NCBI RefSeq assembly: GCF_013395055.1
Contig: NZ_CP058349.1
Coordinates: 558,001-622,000, forward strand
From: Pseudomonas sp. ABC1
GTDB taxonomy: Bacteria; Pseudomonadota; Gammaproteobacteria; Pseudomonadales; Pseudomonadaceae
Length of the DNA: 64,000 nucleotides
Direction of reading: 5' to 3'
Shown here: positions 9,091 through 17,436 of the stretch, piece after piece
Numbering within the stretch: the first letter of the stretch is position 1
Layout: every line of letters begins with the position of its first letter
Notes under the pieces: model-generated
Database searches by the model: none
What the model saw: the letters and a program-made list of their open reading frames with translations, nothing else
What the model was told of the DNA's origin: nothing
Program-made: the position numbers and the translations under genes

Positions 9091-9581
9091 TGCCGCTTTC
9101 AGCGCCGCAGCCGCTGGCCGCGCATCACGACGTCCAGTCCTTTTCTTCCGGCGTTGACAGCCTGGATCAGTGGCTCAAGCGCCGTGCCCTGAAGAATCAG
9201 ACTACGGGCGCATCCAGAACCTTTGTCGTCTGCGAAGATAAGCGCGTACTGGCCTACTACGCACTGGCATCGAGCGCGGTCATCAGTGCCGAGGCCTCCG
9301 GCCGCTTTCGCCGCAACATGCCAGACCCGATTCCAGTGGTGGTGCTTGGCAGGCTGGCCGTCGATCAATCGCTGCAGGGCCAGGGTTTTGGCAGGGCGCT
9401 GGTGCAAGACGCTGGTCGCCGTGTCATCCAGGCTGCGGACGCCATCGGCATTCGCGGCATGCTTGTACACGCGCTCTCGCCAGAAGCCAAGGCGTTCTAC
9501 GAGCGCATTGGCTTCGAGCCGTCCGCGCTCGATCCCATGACCTTGATGACCACGCTGGCCGACCTGAAAGCCAGCCTGTAG
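9090..9581 (+). CDS. GNAT-family toxin (TacT/AtaT-like aminoacyl-tRNA acetyltransferase)
   Basis: Toxins of this family acetylate charged tRNA and stop translation; here that role follows from family and operon, not from a visible substrate. It is 163 residues with the GNAT acetyl-CoA pocket (VVVLGRLAVDQSLQGQGFGR, the Q/R-x-x-G-x-G/A motif) and the C-terminal KAFYERIGFEP motif with the usual catalytic Tyr. The N-terminal FSSGVDSLDQWLKRRA segment is characteristic of the DUF1778-linked group. ATG at 9090 overlaps the antitoxin stop. The pair interrupts the T4SS gene order and probably stabilises the element. Confidence 0.88.
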   Translation: MPLSAPQPLAAHHDVQSFSSGVDSLDQWLKRRALKNQTTGASRTFVVCEDKRVLAYYALASSAVISAEASGRFRRNMPDPIPVVVLGRLAVDQSLQGQGFGRALVQDAGRRVIQAADAIGIRGMLVHALSPEAKAFYERIGFEPSALDPMTLMTTLADLKASL

Positions 9582-9688
9582 CGGGTGCAAGCCACAATAC
9601 GGTGACGGGCAGAACTCTATTGTTTGCTGTCGTGGCAGGCTGAATCCATTGCACTACCGGGGTGTTCCACATTTCCGATGGTGCAAAG

Positions 9689-10105
9689 ATGCCGACTTCC
9701 CCGTGGCTATATTCCTTGCGCAGTGCAGTAATCTGCCTGCTGCTGGCCGGGCCCGTCCATGCGACGGAAACCTGGGCGATCACCGACGCCAATCACCCGA
9801 TTTCAGGCCAACCTGACCGGCTCATTGTCTTGGATGCTGCCCAACAGATCGAGCGTGACCTCTCCAAAGATTTGCCAGCAGACAGCCAGCAAGCAGCGGC
9901 GCTGGTACAGCAACGTCTAAACTCTGGTGGCGTGACGCTGCAAAAGCAGCTTGCTGGGGCATACCAAGGAGTCACCGACGCCTGGAGCCTGGGCATCACC
10001 AGTGTCCCGGCCGTTGTGGTGGACCAACGCTACGTCGTCTATGGCGAACCGGACGTTGCGCGCGCGATCGCCCGCATTGAGCAGTACCGGGGGGCGCAGC
10101 CATGA
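9689..10105 (+). CDS. TIGR03757 (PFL_4709-like) ICE protein
   Basis: Small secreted protein of the conjugation system, thioredoxin-fold-like. I favour ATG 9689, giving 138 residues with a signal peptide (LRSAVICLLLAGPVHA). An upstream GTG at 9662 is possible, and neither has a strong ribosome-binding site. The conserved core AGAYQGVTDAWSLGITSVPA and VVVDQRYVVYGEPDVA is diagnostic for the family; the SVPAVVVD turn resembles a cis-Pro loop. Its stop overlaps the next start (ATGA). It restarts the transfer gene series after the toxin-antitoxin insertion. Confidence 0.85.
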   Translation: MPTSPWLYSLRSAVICLLLAGPVHATETWAITDANHPISGQPDRLIVLDAAQQIERDLSKDLPADSQQAAALVQQRLNSGGVTLQKQLAGAYQGVTDAWSLGITSVPAVVVDQRYVVYGEPDVARAIARIEQYRGAQP

Positions 10106-11052
10106 CGCGCCGCTCATTCGACCTGATGCGCCGCCTGCGGGTCGGCGTCGCTTCGCTGCTGATGATGAGCGCGACCGGTAGCTACGCACTGAACACTGCA
10201 ACCATCATCGGATCGGTGGCCTCGCCTGACTGCCTCGAATACCGGGTCGTCGGCATCTGCTACTGGCTCTACTGCACCTGGGGCGGCTGCACGGTGCGAA
10301 CCTCCGTCAAGGTCCGCCATTACATCCCCGATGCGGTCGTTTCCTCGTACTCGAATACCGGCGAAAACCCTTGGATCGAAGTTCAGGCCATGAGCATGCC
10401 CAACCCCTCGGCCCAGGCTGGCGGTGACGGCACCACGAACCACGACAACGAAAACAATCTCGCCCGATTCAAGAACGCGGATGTCATCGGCCACCCCGGC
10501 GCCGAAGTGTTCAACCAGTTTGTCTCGTCCTCGGGCTACTTCTGCGAGGGCGCAGGCACGGCGCTTATGCCGTATTTGCTGAGCACCTTGGACACGCTGG
10601 CCTGGCGCTACAACGTGCCCGAGATGGCTTATCCGGAAGCATTGATCCCGGGCATGCGTGAGATCGGGGCGCGTACCACGCTGAATCTCTGGGGAGCCGT
10701 CTATCCCCGTGGCGGCTTCCTGCACCAGACCGACGATCACAAGGCCGGTGCCGTCGTGGCCCAGCGCGCAGGCGATGTCGTCACGCGCCGCGGGCAGATC
10801 CACGTTTATCAGCCGTTGCTTGCCAACTCCCGCGACGGCTACTGGCCGGCCGGCGCGCTGATGGAAGGCGATGCCTCCACTGGCAAGTGGCAAGAACTCA
10901 CGCCCGTCCTGTCCTCGTCCTGCACGGTCTTCCCGCGCAATGGCTTTCTGACCCAGGCGCAGAAAGGCGATTACGCATGGGCGCTGTGGCGGCCGTATGC
11001 GTGTTGCGAACGTCGCGGCCAGGTGTTCCTCGGCAGCACCGATTTCTACTGA
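10102..11052 (+). CDS. TIGR03756 (PFL_4710-like) ICE protein, TraU-like
   Basis: Periplasmic conjugation protein related to TraU, required for DNA transfer or pilus assembly in related systems. A signal peptide is followed by a cysteine-rich domain (CLEYRVVGICYWLYCTWGGC, then CCERRGQ near the end), suggesting disulfides that the upstream DsbA-like protein could form. It is 316 residues and full length for the family. ATG at 10102 overlaps the previous stop. Confidence 0.88.
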   Translation: MTRRSFDLMRRLRVGVASLLMMSATGSYALNTATIIGSVASPDCLEYRVVGICYWLYCTWGGCTVRTSVKVRHYIPDAVVSSYSNTGENPWIEVQAMSMPNPSAQAGGDGTTNHDNENNLARFKNADVIGHPGAEVFNQFVSSSGYFCEGAGTALMPYLLSTLDTLAWRYNVPEMAYPEALIPGMREIGARTTLNLWGAVYPRGGFLHQTDDHKAGAVVAQRAGDVVTRRGQIHVYQPLLANSRDGYWPAGALMEGDASTGKWQELTPVLSSSCTVFPRNGFLTQAQKGDYAWALWRPYACCERRGQVFLGSTDFY

Positions 11053-11062
11053 GGGCACGACG

Positions 11063-12457
11063 ATGAAGCATCCTGAAATGACGCCCCTCTACATCAAATC
11101 GCGCAGTCTGTTGCATCCGTCCCTCCTGGCTGGCGCGATCGCCCTGGCCTGCGGGCTGGCATGGGGGCAGACCGGCTACCAGACCGGCGGCCCTGTCATT
11201 GGGGACGAGGTCATGTACTCCATCGGCGGCGGTAATGCCGTGTCAATGAGCCGTGCGGCAGGTATGCGCTCCATTGGTGTCGGTGTGGGCTGGAACAGCA
11301 ATCTGATCTGCGGCGACATGAGCATCCAGACCACGCTACGCAACCAGCTCAACGGCGTCACCAACGGTTTCCAGCAGATCATGGGCAACGTGATCCAGAG
11401 TGCCACCAGCGCCGTGGCGTCCCTGCCTGCACTGATCATTCAGAGAGCCGACCCTGGACTCTATAACCTGCTCACCAATGGCGTGCTGCAAGCACGACTC
11501 GATTTCGACCGCTCCAAGCTGACGTGCCGCGCCATGGCCGAACGCATGGCCGATGCCGCCGGCGGCCAGCTCGGCTGGAACCAGATTGCCGAAGGCATGG
11601 CGCTACGCGATGCGGTTTCCAGTACCGATGCCGTCTCGGCAATCGAGCAAGCCGAGACGCGCCGTGGCAATGACGGGGTGCCCTGGGTGGGCGGTAACAA
11701 CGCCGGTGGTGCGGGACAACGCTCGATCAAGGTGGTGTCGGACGTTACGCGGGCTGGCTACAACCTGGTGAACGGGCGCGGGGTCAATGACACCTCGTCC
11801 ATTGCCCAGGCCAGCTGCACGACCCTGGCCTGCCAGACCTGGACATCACCACAGGAAGCCTCTGATTGGGCCACGCGCGTCCTGGGCGAGCAGGAACAGC
11901 GCACCTGCGAAGGGTGCACCAAGACTGAGACAGTGCCTGGAGTCGGGCTGACGCCGCTGATCCAAGAGGAGTATGAAACGAAGCTGAATGCCTTGCAGGA
12001 GCTGATTTCCGGCACGCGCACCACGTCGTTCCAGAACCTGCACGAAGCAGGCAGCACCTCACTGCCCATTACCCGCGGCGTCATCGAAGCGCTGCGCGAC
12101 GAGCCGGATCAAGATTTGCTGGCGCGGCGCCTGGCCTCCGAGGTCGCCCTGTCTTCGGTACTGGAGAAAGCACTCCTGCTGCAACGCACGCTGCTAACGG
12201 GCAAGAAAGAACCGAACGTGGCGGCCAACCAGTTGGCCATCGAGGCAGTGAACCATGAGAGCGACACGCTCGACCAGGAAATCCGCAACCTCAAAACCGA
12301 ACTGGAACTGCGCCGCGAATTGGCGAACAACTCGCCCATGGCCATCATTCAACGCCACGGCACACGCGCGGCAGGCTCTCGTGGTGTCTATGAGGGTGAT
12401 CCGGTGCCCGATCGTCTCGATCAGCTCCAGAAGGGCAATCCGGGAGGCACGCCATGA
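11063..12457 (+). CDS. TIGR03755 (PFL_4711-like) ICE protein, TraH-like
   Basis: Large exported protein of the mating channel, similar in role to TraH. ATG at 11063 lies 10 bases after the previous stop; an upstream in-frame ATG inside TIGR03756 is rejected. A signal peptide (about residues 12-34, LLHPSLLAGAIALACGLAWG) is followed by a cysteine-containing domain, then a long helical C-terminal region (about residues 320-430) rich in Leu, Glu and Arg. It is 464 residues and appears complete. It couples to the next gene as ATGA. Confidence 0.88.
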   Translation: MKHPEMTPLYIKSRSLLHPSLLAGAIALACGLAWGQTGYQTGGPVIGDEVMYSIGGGNAVSMSRAAGMRSIGVGVGWNSNLICGDMSIQTTLRNQLNGVTNGFQQIMGNVIQSATSAVASLPALIIQRADPGLYNLLTNGVLQARLDFDRSKLTCRAMAERMADAAGGQLGWNQIAEGMALRDAVSSTDAVSAIEQAETRRGNDGVPWVGGNNAGGAGQRSIKVVSDVTRAGYNLVNGRGVNDTSSIAQASCTTLACQTWTSPQEASDWATRVLGEQEQRTCEGCTKTETVPGVGLTPLIQEEYETKLNALQELISGTRTTSFQNLHEAGSTSLPITRGVIEALRDEPDQDLLARRLASEVALSSVLEKALLLQRTLLTGKKEPNVAANQLAIEAVNHESDTLDQEIRNLKTELELRRELANNSPMAIIQRHGTRAAGSRGVYEGDPVPDRLDQLQKGNPGGTP

Positions 12458-12822
12458 ATCCATTGCGCACGAGGTGGTTGCGCCCACGCTGGTTGTTCAG
12501 TCATCGCACGGTGAAGGTTCTGCTGTGGGCAGCCGCACTCATCGCTATCGCCGTGGGAGCCAATATCGTCGGCATCTACTTCGTTGGCAGCGTGGCGGGC
12601 TGGGAGCGCTGGCTGGCCGCTACTGCGGGCTACTTTCTGGTCTGGCGGCTGTGCCTGTATGGCGCAACGGCCTATGGCTGGGTCTGGATGCGCCGTCGGC
12701 TGCTGGCGCGCGAGGCGAATAAAGAGGGTGAGCGGCAGGCACGGCACCGCCTGGTGCGCAGCGAAATCGCCGGCATCACCGCTATCGTGGTGCTGGAAGC
12801 CAGCCTACTGATACAAGGCTGA
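12454..12822 (+). CDS. Small ICE membrane protein
   Basis: A 122-residue membrane protein with two or three hydrophobic segments (about residues 22-45, 52-70 and 103-119) and a basic stretch between (WMRRRLLAREANKEGERQARH). It occupies the slot between TIGR03755 and the TraG-N gene where ICEs of this type carry a small conserved membrane protein of unknown role. The ATG overlaps the previous stop. Function beyond membership of the transfer operon is not known. Confidence 0.7.
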   Translation: MNPLRTRWLRPRWLFSHRTVKVLLWAAALIAIAVGANIVGIYFVGSVAGWERWLAATAGYFLVWRLCLYGATAYGWVWMRRRLLAREANKEGERQARHRLVRSEIAGITAIVVLEASLLIQG

Positions 12823-12835
12823 GGAGATCGGAGCC

Positions 12836-14353
12836 ATGACGCTTTTCACGACAGATTATCTGGAGTACTACCTGACCCTCGTGTCCTGGATCGTCCACAA
12901 CGGTATTTGGGCCGTACTGGTGTCCAGCGGGGTGTTTGCACTGCCTTTCGTAGCGATCATCGTACAGGAGTGGCTCAAAGCTCGCACCGAAGGTGCTGAC
13001 GAAGGCAACAAGGGCATGCTATCGGCTGCGCGCATTGAGAATCGGGTGTTCGTTGCCATCGTGGTGGTGATGTTTGCCGGTATCCCGTTCATCGACGTGG
13101 ATCTGAACACAATCCAATACGACACCGCGCGCTCATCTCAATGCCAGGTCAATGTGCCTCAGCCCAACGACACCGGCTGGTCACAATCTTTTTCGACCAT
13201 CAACAATCAGTCAGCGAAGCTGCCCGTCTGGTGGGCCTTCATGCACGCGCTGTCTCGGGCAGTTACGGGGGCTTCGGTCGCAGCCATACCGTGCGGTACC
13301 GACCTACGACAGATGCGCATGGAGATCAACGCCACACGCATCGACGATCCCGTGTTGGCCCAGGAAGTGGCCGATTTCAGCCAGGATTGCTATGGCCCAG
13401 CCCGTGCCAAGTTGTTCATGCAGCGCCCGAACCTCGACGATGAACAGATGCACGACGTCACCTGGATTGGCTCACACTTTTTCACCGACACGGCAGGCTA
13501 CTACGATAACTATCGGTCCAACACGCCGCGTGATGCCTGGCCCTACGACAGTACCCGTGATGCCGGACTTGCACAGGTAGCCAGTGGCGGTGGCTACCCG
13601 ACTTGCAAACAATGGTGGAGCGATGGCAGCAACGGCCTGCGCGCGCGGTTGCTGGGCCAGGTAGACCCGAGCCTGCTCAATCGCTTGGCGGGCTGGGCTG
13701 GCTTCCTGAGCCGGACGGAGGTGGATGATTCGGTGATTCGTACGATTGCCTCTCCGCGGCAGCAGAAGCTCAACCAGGGCAGTGTCTATACGGACTACGG
13801 CGGGCAGATTGACAAGACAGTGCCTAACGTCGTGACGCGGGCAGCGGGTGACGTGGGGCTTGCGGTCGGCTCACTTGCCGCTTTCCCGGCAATGGATATT
13901 GTGCGGCAAGCCCTGCCGATGGTGCTCTCTCTGCTCAAGATGGCGCTGGTCATCTGCATCCCGCTGGTGTTGGTCATCGGCACCTACGACTTGAAGACGG
14001 TCGTGACGGTGAGCGTCGTGCAGTTCGCGCTGTTTTTCGTGGATTTCTGGTTCCAACTCGCCCGCTGGCTAGATTCGACAATCTTGGATGCGCTCTATGG
14101 GTGGGGATGGGGTTGGAACCGTCCTCACAGCAATTTTGATCCCTTGGTGGGACTGAATAATACGTTTGGCGATCTGCTGCTCAACTTCGTGCTGGGAATG
14201 ATGTTCATCGTGCTTCCCGGATTTTGGGTTGCAGCCCTTGGTTGGCTTGGCGTAAGGGCTGGAAACGTAGTTCAGATGATGACGGCATCTACGGATGGTG
14301 CAAAGTCAGCAGGAAGTAAAGGCCCAGGAGCAGTATCGAAGCGACTGAAATAG
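12836..14353 (+). CDS. TraG N-terminal-domain conjugal transfer protein
   Basis: Inner-membrane protein of the conjugation channel, probably for mating-pair stabilisation and pilus assembly. It is 505 residues. Membrane segments occur near residues 20-45, 75-95, 345-385 (two) and 395-470 (two or more); the large region between 100 and 340 should be periplasmic and has several cysteines (CQVNVPQ, CYGPARA, PTCKQWW). It begins 13 bases after the previous gene, with GAGGAG ahead. This is the last plus-strand transfer gene before the minus-strand accessory genes. Confidence 0.87.
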   Translation: MTLFTTDYLEYYLTLVSWIVHNGIWAVLVSSGVFALPFVAIIVQEWLKARTEGADEGNKGMLSAARIENRVFVAIVVVMFAGIPFIDVDLNTIQYDTARSSQCQVNVPQPNDTGWSQSFSTINNQSAKLPVWWAFMHALSRAVTGASVAAIPCGTDLRQMRMEINATRIDDPVLAQEVADFSQDCYGPARAKLFMQRPNLDDEQMHDVTWIGSHFFTDTAGYYDNYRSNTPRDAWPYDSTRDAGLAQVASGGGYPTCKQWWSDGSNGLRARLLGQVDPSLLNRLAGWAGFLSRTEVDDSVIRTIASPRQQKLNQGSVYTDYGGQIDKTVPNVVTRAAGDVGLAVGSLAAFPAMDIVRQALPMVLSLLKMALVICIPLVLVIGTYDLKTVVTVSVVQFALFFVDFWFQLARWLDSTILDALYGWGWGWNRPHSNFDPLVGLNNTFGDLLLNFVLGMMFIVLPGFWVAALGWLGVRAGNVVQMMTASTDGAKSAGSKGPGAVSKRLK

Positions 14354-14368
14354 TCTGTATACCGGGGA

Positions 14369-14728
14369 CTAATCATCGTCGTAAGGATCTCCAACATCGA
14401 CACGTATATCACCTCGGTACAGTCCGAAGCCGGCAGGTCCAGTACGCCATTCAGTCTCGGGCTCTTCCCATTCGAGGCCGCTTGATGCCACTGCTCCTGC
14501 TACGAAAAACACCAACACCAACAACGCCAACCAGAAAGCTGCGTAGAGCAGCATCCCAAGCACAGTCAACTTGAACGCCCACACGAGCGCGGTGGCGCCA
14601 GGCACCGGCATCCCCATGGAGGTCAGCCAGTGCGACACCCGCCGCTCACCGCGTACATAGGCACGCCATCTGCGGCCTGCCGTGCGACCCAAGCGTTCTG
14701 CCGTGCTGATGCGGGTTGTCGAGTTCAT
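14369..14728 (-). CDS. DUF3742-family protein
   Basis: A 119-residue protein typical of ICEs of this class, where it often follows the TraG-N gene on the opposite strand. It has a basic N-terminus (TAERLGRTAGRRWRAYVRGERR), one long hydrophobic region (about residues 48-80) and an acidic tail ending DVGDPYDDD. A membrane location is likely and the function is unknown. Start ATG at 14728 lies divergent from nothing obvious; 27 bases separate it from the YhaV stop. Confidence 0.8.
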   Translation of the reverse strand: MNSTTRISTAERLGRTAGRRWRAYVRGERRVSHWLTSMGMPVPGATALVWAFKLTVLGMLLYAAFWLALLVLVFFVAGAVASSGLEWEEPETEWRTGPAGFGLYRGDIRVDVGDPYDDD

Positions 14729-14755
14729 GTTCGTTCTCCTGCTACAGAGGGATGT

Positions 14756-15214
14756 TTATTCTGGTTTGCTCCAGTCCTTCTTGCTTGCCTGTATCAATGC
14801 GTTCCAGTCGTCTGGCGGATTTCCGCGTCCGAGCATCTTCTCGAATACTGCATACGGATCTGATTTACTGCCCGATGACCGAAGGGTCTGTTCATCGTTG
14901 ACCCAAGCATAGACGATGATCTTTGCCTTCGAGTCGTACCGGAAAAATAGTCGGAAGCGCCTTCCTATCTTGGCCCGCCGCCAGTGGCGATGGGCATGTC
15001 CCAGGGTGTTGCCTTGGCGAAACTCATCGCGCGACGGATCACCCGGAACCACATCCAGCATCAACTGGCTCATCGCCCGAAAGAGCTTGACGTTAGCATT
15101 TGACGCGAAGCCCTCTGGATCGTTCTCCTGAGCGCGCCGTGTGGCCGTATGCAGCTTGTGTAATTGCTCGATCACACATTGGTGAAAAAGCAGCGTCCAA
15201 CCATGTCGTCGCAT
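14756..15214 (-). CDS. yhaV: YhaV-family toxin (RelE-fold mRNA interferase)
   Basis: Toxin of a type II toxin-antitoxin pair, expected to cleave mRNA at the ribosome. The 152-residue protein keeps YhaV signatures: WTLLFHQC at the start, VVPGDPSRDEFRQGNTLG, HWRRAKIGRRFRLFFRYD, IVYAWVNDEQTLR and the C-terminal MLGRGNPPDDWNAL. Its ATG overlaps the antitoxin stop (ATGA), so translation is coupled. The pair lies between TraG-N and the relaxase and probably acts as an addiction module for the element. Confidence 0.92.
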   Translation of the reverse strand: MRRHGWTLLFHQCVIEQLHKLHTATRRAQENDPEGFASNANVKLFRAMSQLMLDVVPGDPSRDEFRQGNTLGHAHRHWRRAKIGRRFRLFFRYDSKAKIIVYAWVNDEQTLRSSGSKSDPYAVFEKMLGRGNPPDDWNALIQASKKDWSKPE

Positions 15215-15531
15215 CAGAGTGACACTTCCCCGTCAATCTCATCATCCAGGTTCACAGCGTACCCAGAGTGCTCCAACATGGTCCGTGCCAGTTCATCGGG
15301 CAAACCCTGAATGTTCCGCCCAGCTTCAATGTCTCGGGCCAGCAGGCTCAGAAATGTACCGATAGCGGGGTCTTCATGCTCGGCACCCACACGGGTTACG
15401 ACAACTTCGCTGCCTCGCAGATCGAACGCAAGCTTGCCTCCGGCATCGACGCCGAGCGCCTGCCGGATGGGCTTGGGCAATGTGATTTGCCCCTTAGATG
15501 TCAGTGTGGCGATTTCGTGGATGGCGGGCAT
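15214..15531 (-). CDS. prlF: PrlF antitoxin (AbrB/SpoVT-type swapped-hairpin)
   Basis: Antitoxin and autorepressor for YhaV. The N-terminus is an AbrB-type DNA-binding hairpin (ATLTSKGQITLPKPIRQALG, residues 8-27). The second half (AIGTFLSLLARDIEAG) is characteristic of PrlF and should bind the toxin. It is 105 residues. An 18-bp palindrome lies 31 bases upstream of its start and is the likely operator. Confidence 0.92.
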   Translation of the reverse strand: MPAIHEIATLTSKGQITLPKPIRQALGVDAGGKLAFDLRGSEVVVTRVGAEHEDPAIGTFLSLLARDIEAGRNIQGLPDELARTMLEHSGYAVNLDDEIDGEVSL

Positions 15532-15562
15532 GGAAGCTCTCCTTGATTACGACACCCATATT

Positions 15563-15580
15563 GTAAGGAAAATTCCTTAC
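15563..15580. promoter_or_regulatory. Candidate PrlF operator palindrome
   Basis: Perfect inverted repeat GTAAGGAA-AA-TTCCTTAC just upstream of prlF. Position and symmetry fit autorepression by an AbrB-type antitoxin. No clear -10/-35 pair was assigned with it. Confidence 0.6.
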
Positions 15581-15881
15581 CTCGTCAACAAGAGCCTCAC
15601 GACATGTTTTCAATCTATCTTGGCCAAGTTGTTCAACCTCTCGCGGCGTTGATTAGATTCTGAGATATATGTCACACATGAATGAATATTCACGACATCA
15701 GATAATCAACTGGCCTGCAGGCGGATCTGACTTGCAGAGTGCTGTTTTATCTCACGCTGCCAGAAACCTTCGACGTGTCACCCAAACTCACTGTTCGCTA
15801 CGTTAATCCCGCCCGCTGGCTGCAAGGGCCATGGCGCGGGAGCGGCTTGGTCGCAAACGTTTGGTTGCCGATGCAGCCAGA

Positions 15882-16421
15882 CTATTCGCTCATGCGGCCA
15901 ATGTGGCGCAGCATGCGCTGGCGGATCAAGCCGCTGACGGGGCGAATCACATACCAGTACGGCGCAAAGCGCAACAGGCTGGCACGATCCGGGCAATGCA
16001 CGCGGGTTTCCGTCTGCAGGCGCGTGTGGCCTCGCGGCAAGTGCTCTGCGGTGAAGATCAGCAACAGTCGGGGCGTACCCACCGCGTCAAACGCACGAAA
16101 TGTTGCGCCATCCGGGCATCTCACCAGGCCATAGTCCGCTTGCCAGAATTTGCCGATCAGCCCGTAGGCGATGGAGTGGTCGGTTGGTGCTGCCAGCAGC
16201 GTAAAGCGGTCGAGTCCAAACGGTGGTGGCGTAGGCTGGTTCCGGCGTAGCAACAGTCGCAATGGCACTTCACGCAGCGCGATCATGCGGCGGAAGAAGA
16301 CATCCTGTTCGGGGCGGTAGCGTTGCGCGGCTGCCATCACCCGCTGTGGCGTTGCCGCAATCGTGTGGCTATGCCGCTCACGGAACTGAAATATGGGGAG
16401 GTATTGATCGGCGATATCCAT
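15882..16421 (-). CDS. Hypothetical protein, possibly DUF2867/SRPBCC-like
   Basis: A 179-residue soluble protein with no signal peptide or membrane segment. The order of elements (FRERHSHTIAATPQRVMAA near the start, then FGLDRFTLLAAPTDHSIAYG, RAFDAVGTPRLLLIFTAEH and FAPYWYVIRPVSGLIRQRML) resembles helix-grip (SRPBCC/DUF2867) proteins, which bind small hydrophobic molecules. This is fold-level pattern recognition only. It is convergent with nothing and sits between the PrlF/YhaV pair and the relaxase as probable ICE cargo. Confidence 0.6.
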   Translation of the reverse strand: MDIADQYLPIFQFRERHSHTIAATPQRVMAAAQRYRPEQDVFFRRMIALREVPLRLLLRRNQPTPPPFGLDRFTLLAAPTDHSIAYGLIGKFWQADYGLVRCPDGATFRAFDAVGTPRLLLIFTAEHLPRGHTRLQTETRVHCPDRASLLRFAPYWYVIRPVSGLIRQRMLRHIGRMSE

Positions 16422-16752
16422 CAGCCGTGCTCCTAGTGTGCAGCATCACGCCGAATGGTCTGCAGGTTGTCGAGTGGACTCCAGCCTGATTCTAAATGGT
16501 CGAGCTTTCCGCACCAATTCCAGAGCCGTTGAGCGTTCTGATGCACCGGACTTCATCACGCTCGTTCACGTTCATTTTTCGGGCTCTGTATCCGGTCGCG
16601 CGCAGGGAATGCCAAGCTTGACATGGAAAGTATGGTCAACTCACTGGCACGGGTGCTATGCCCAGCCACTTAGCAGCAACAGCAGTACGAATTCAACCTG
16701 ATCTGACATGCTTCTTGTCCCAGACAGGTTGATTGCCCAGCGCGCAGGTCAA
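16422..16752. other. Non-coding gap
   Basis: About 330 bases with only short, unsupported open frames. I see no tRNA, strong hairpin, repeat or clear promoter. It separates two minus-strand hypothetical genes. Confidence 0.5.
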
Positions 16753-17016
16753 TCAGTGCATGCTTGAACTCGACGACTCTTCTACACCATTCAAGTCCGC
16801 CGCATCAAAATCGAAAGTTCGCAGCTTATCAAGTATGCCCAGATACTCTTCTTCGCCCCCAAACATGCGGGAGAACACCGCACACTGACATAACAGCGAA
16901 TCCAGAAATCGTCTCTGGTCATACTCGGACTGGAATTGCTGCACGCCGGAGAGAATCATTTCGTATGCAGTTTGAGCGTAAATGCTGGGTTTGATGTCGT
17001 CATCTAAACGATCCAT
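16753..17016 (-). CDS. Small hypothetical protein
   Basis: An 87-residue acidic protein starting MDRLDDDIKPSIYAQ. I chose the ATG at 17016 because AAGGGA lies about 9 bases upstream on this strand; in-frame ATGs further up fall in non-coding repeats. It is mostly helical with one patch rich in aromatic and acidic residues (FGGEEEYLGILDKLRTF) and a Ser-rich tail. No known family recognised. It lies next to the relaxase gene, in the divergent direction. Confidence 0.5.
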   Translation of the reverse strand: MDRLDDDIKPSIYAQTAYEMILSGVQQFQSEYDQRRFLDSLLCQCAVFSRMFGGEEEYLGILDKLRTFDFDAADLNGVEESSSSSMH

Positions 17017-17070
17017 GTCAGTTTTCCCTTGTGATCGCATTTTCTGCTCCGCCACCAAGTTAGATGGCGG

Positions 17071-17179
17071 CGACCCGCAGGGGTGACAAACCGGCAGCAA
17101 TCCACCGGCCAGGCGCGAACGCCTGCCCTGCGGATCGCCATAACGCGACCCGCAGATTGCTGATTCGGGTTGTCACCCC
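17071..17179. other. Inverted-repeat structure upstream of the relaxase gene, candidate oriT
   Basis: Two long arms pair: 17080-17102 (GGGGTGACAAACCGGCAGCA and three more bases) and 17155-17179, the reverse complement with two extra bases. Inside them is a perfect hairpin, CAGGCG-CGAA-CGCCTG, at 17110-17125. The 10-mer CGACCCGCAG is repeated directly at 17071-17080 and 17146-17155. The structure lies 260-360 bases upstream of the MobH relaxase gene. oriT regions are often built this way and lie near the relaxase, but no nic site can be assigned. A structured RNA or a small mobile repeat are alternatives. Confidence 0.45.
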
Positions 17180-17436
17180 CGGCGCCGATGAGCGGCGCGC
17201 TGCGAGGATTGCATATTCGCGCACCTGAATTCAATCGAATTTTGCAACGAACCAACTAAGCGGCTGACTGGCCGCCGCATTCCTGATCGACACATATGAC
17301 CGACCGGCTTATATCTACAAAGGCCCCGGCAAAAGGCAAATGGCTTCAAAGGGGATGAATGGAAGGGGAGCCAAGGGGAAAGGCTCTATCAGGAAAAGGA
17401 AAAGGCCAACAGCCCTGACGACTATCGGTGTCCTCC

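Noticed and set aside
15739..16134. 131-codon plus-strand frame
   Set aside because: Antisense to the better-supported minus-strand gene at 15882-16421 and no recognisable motif.
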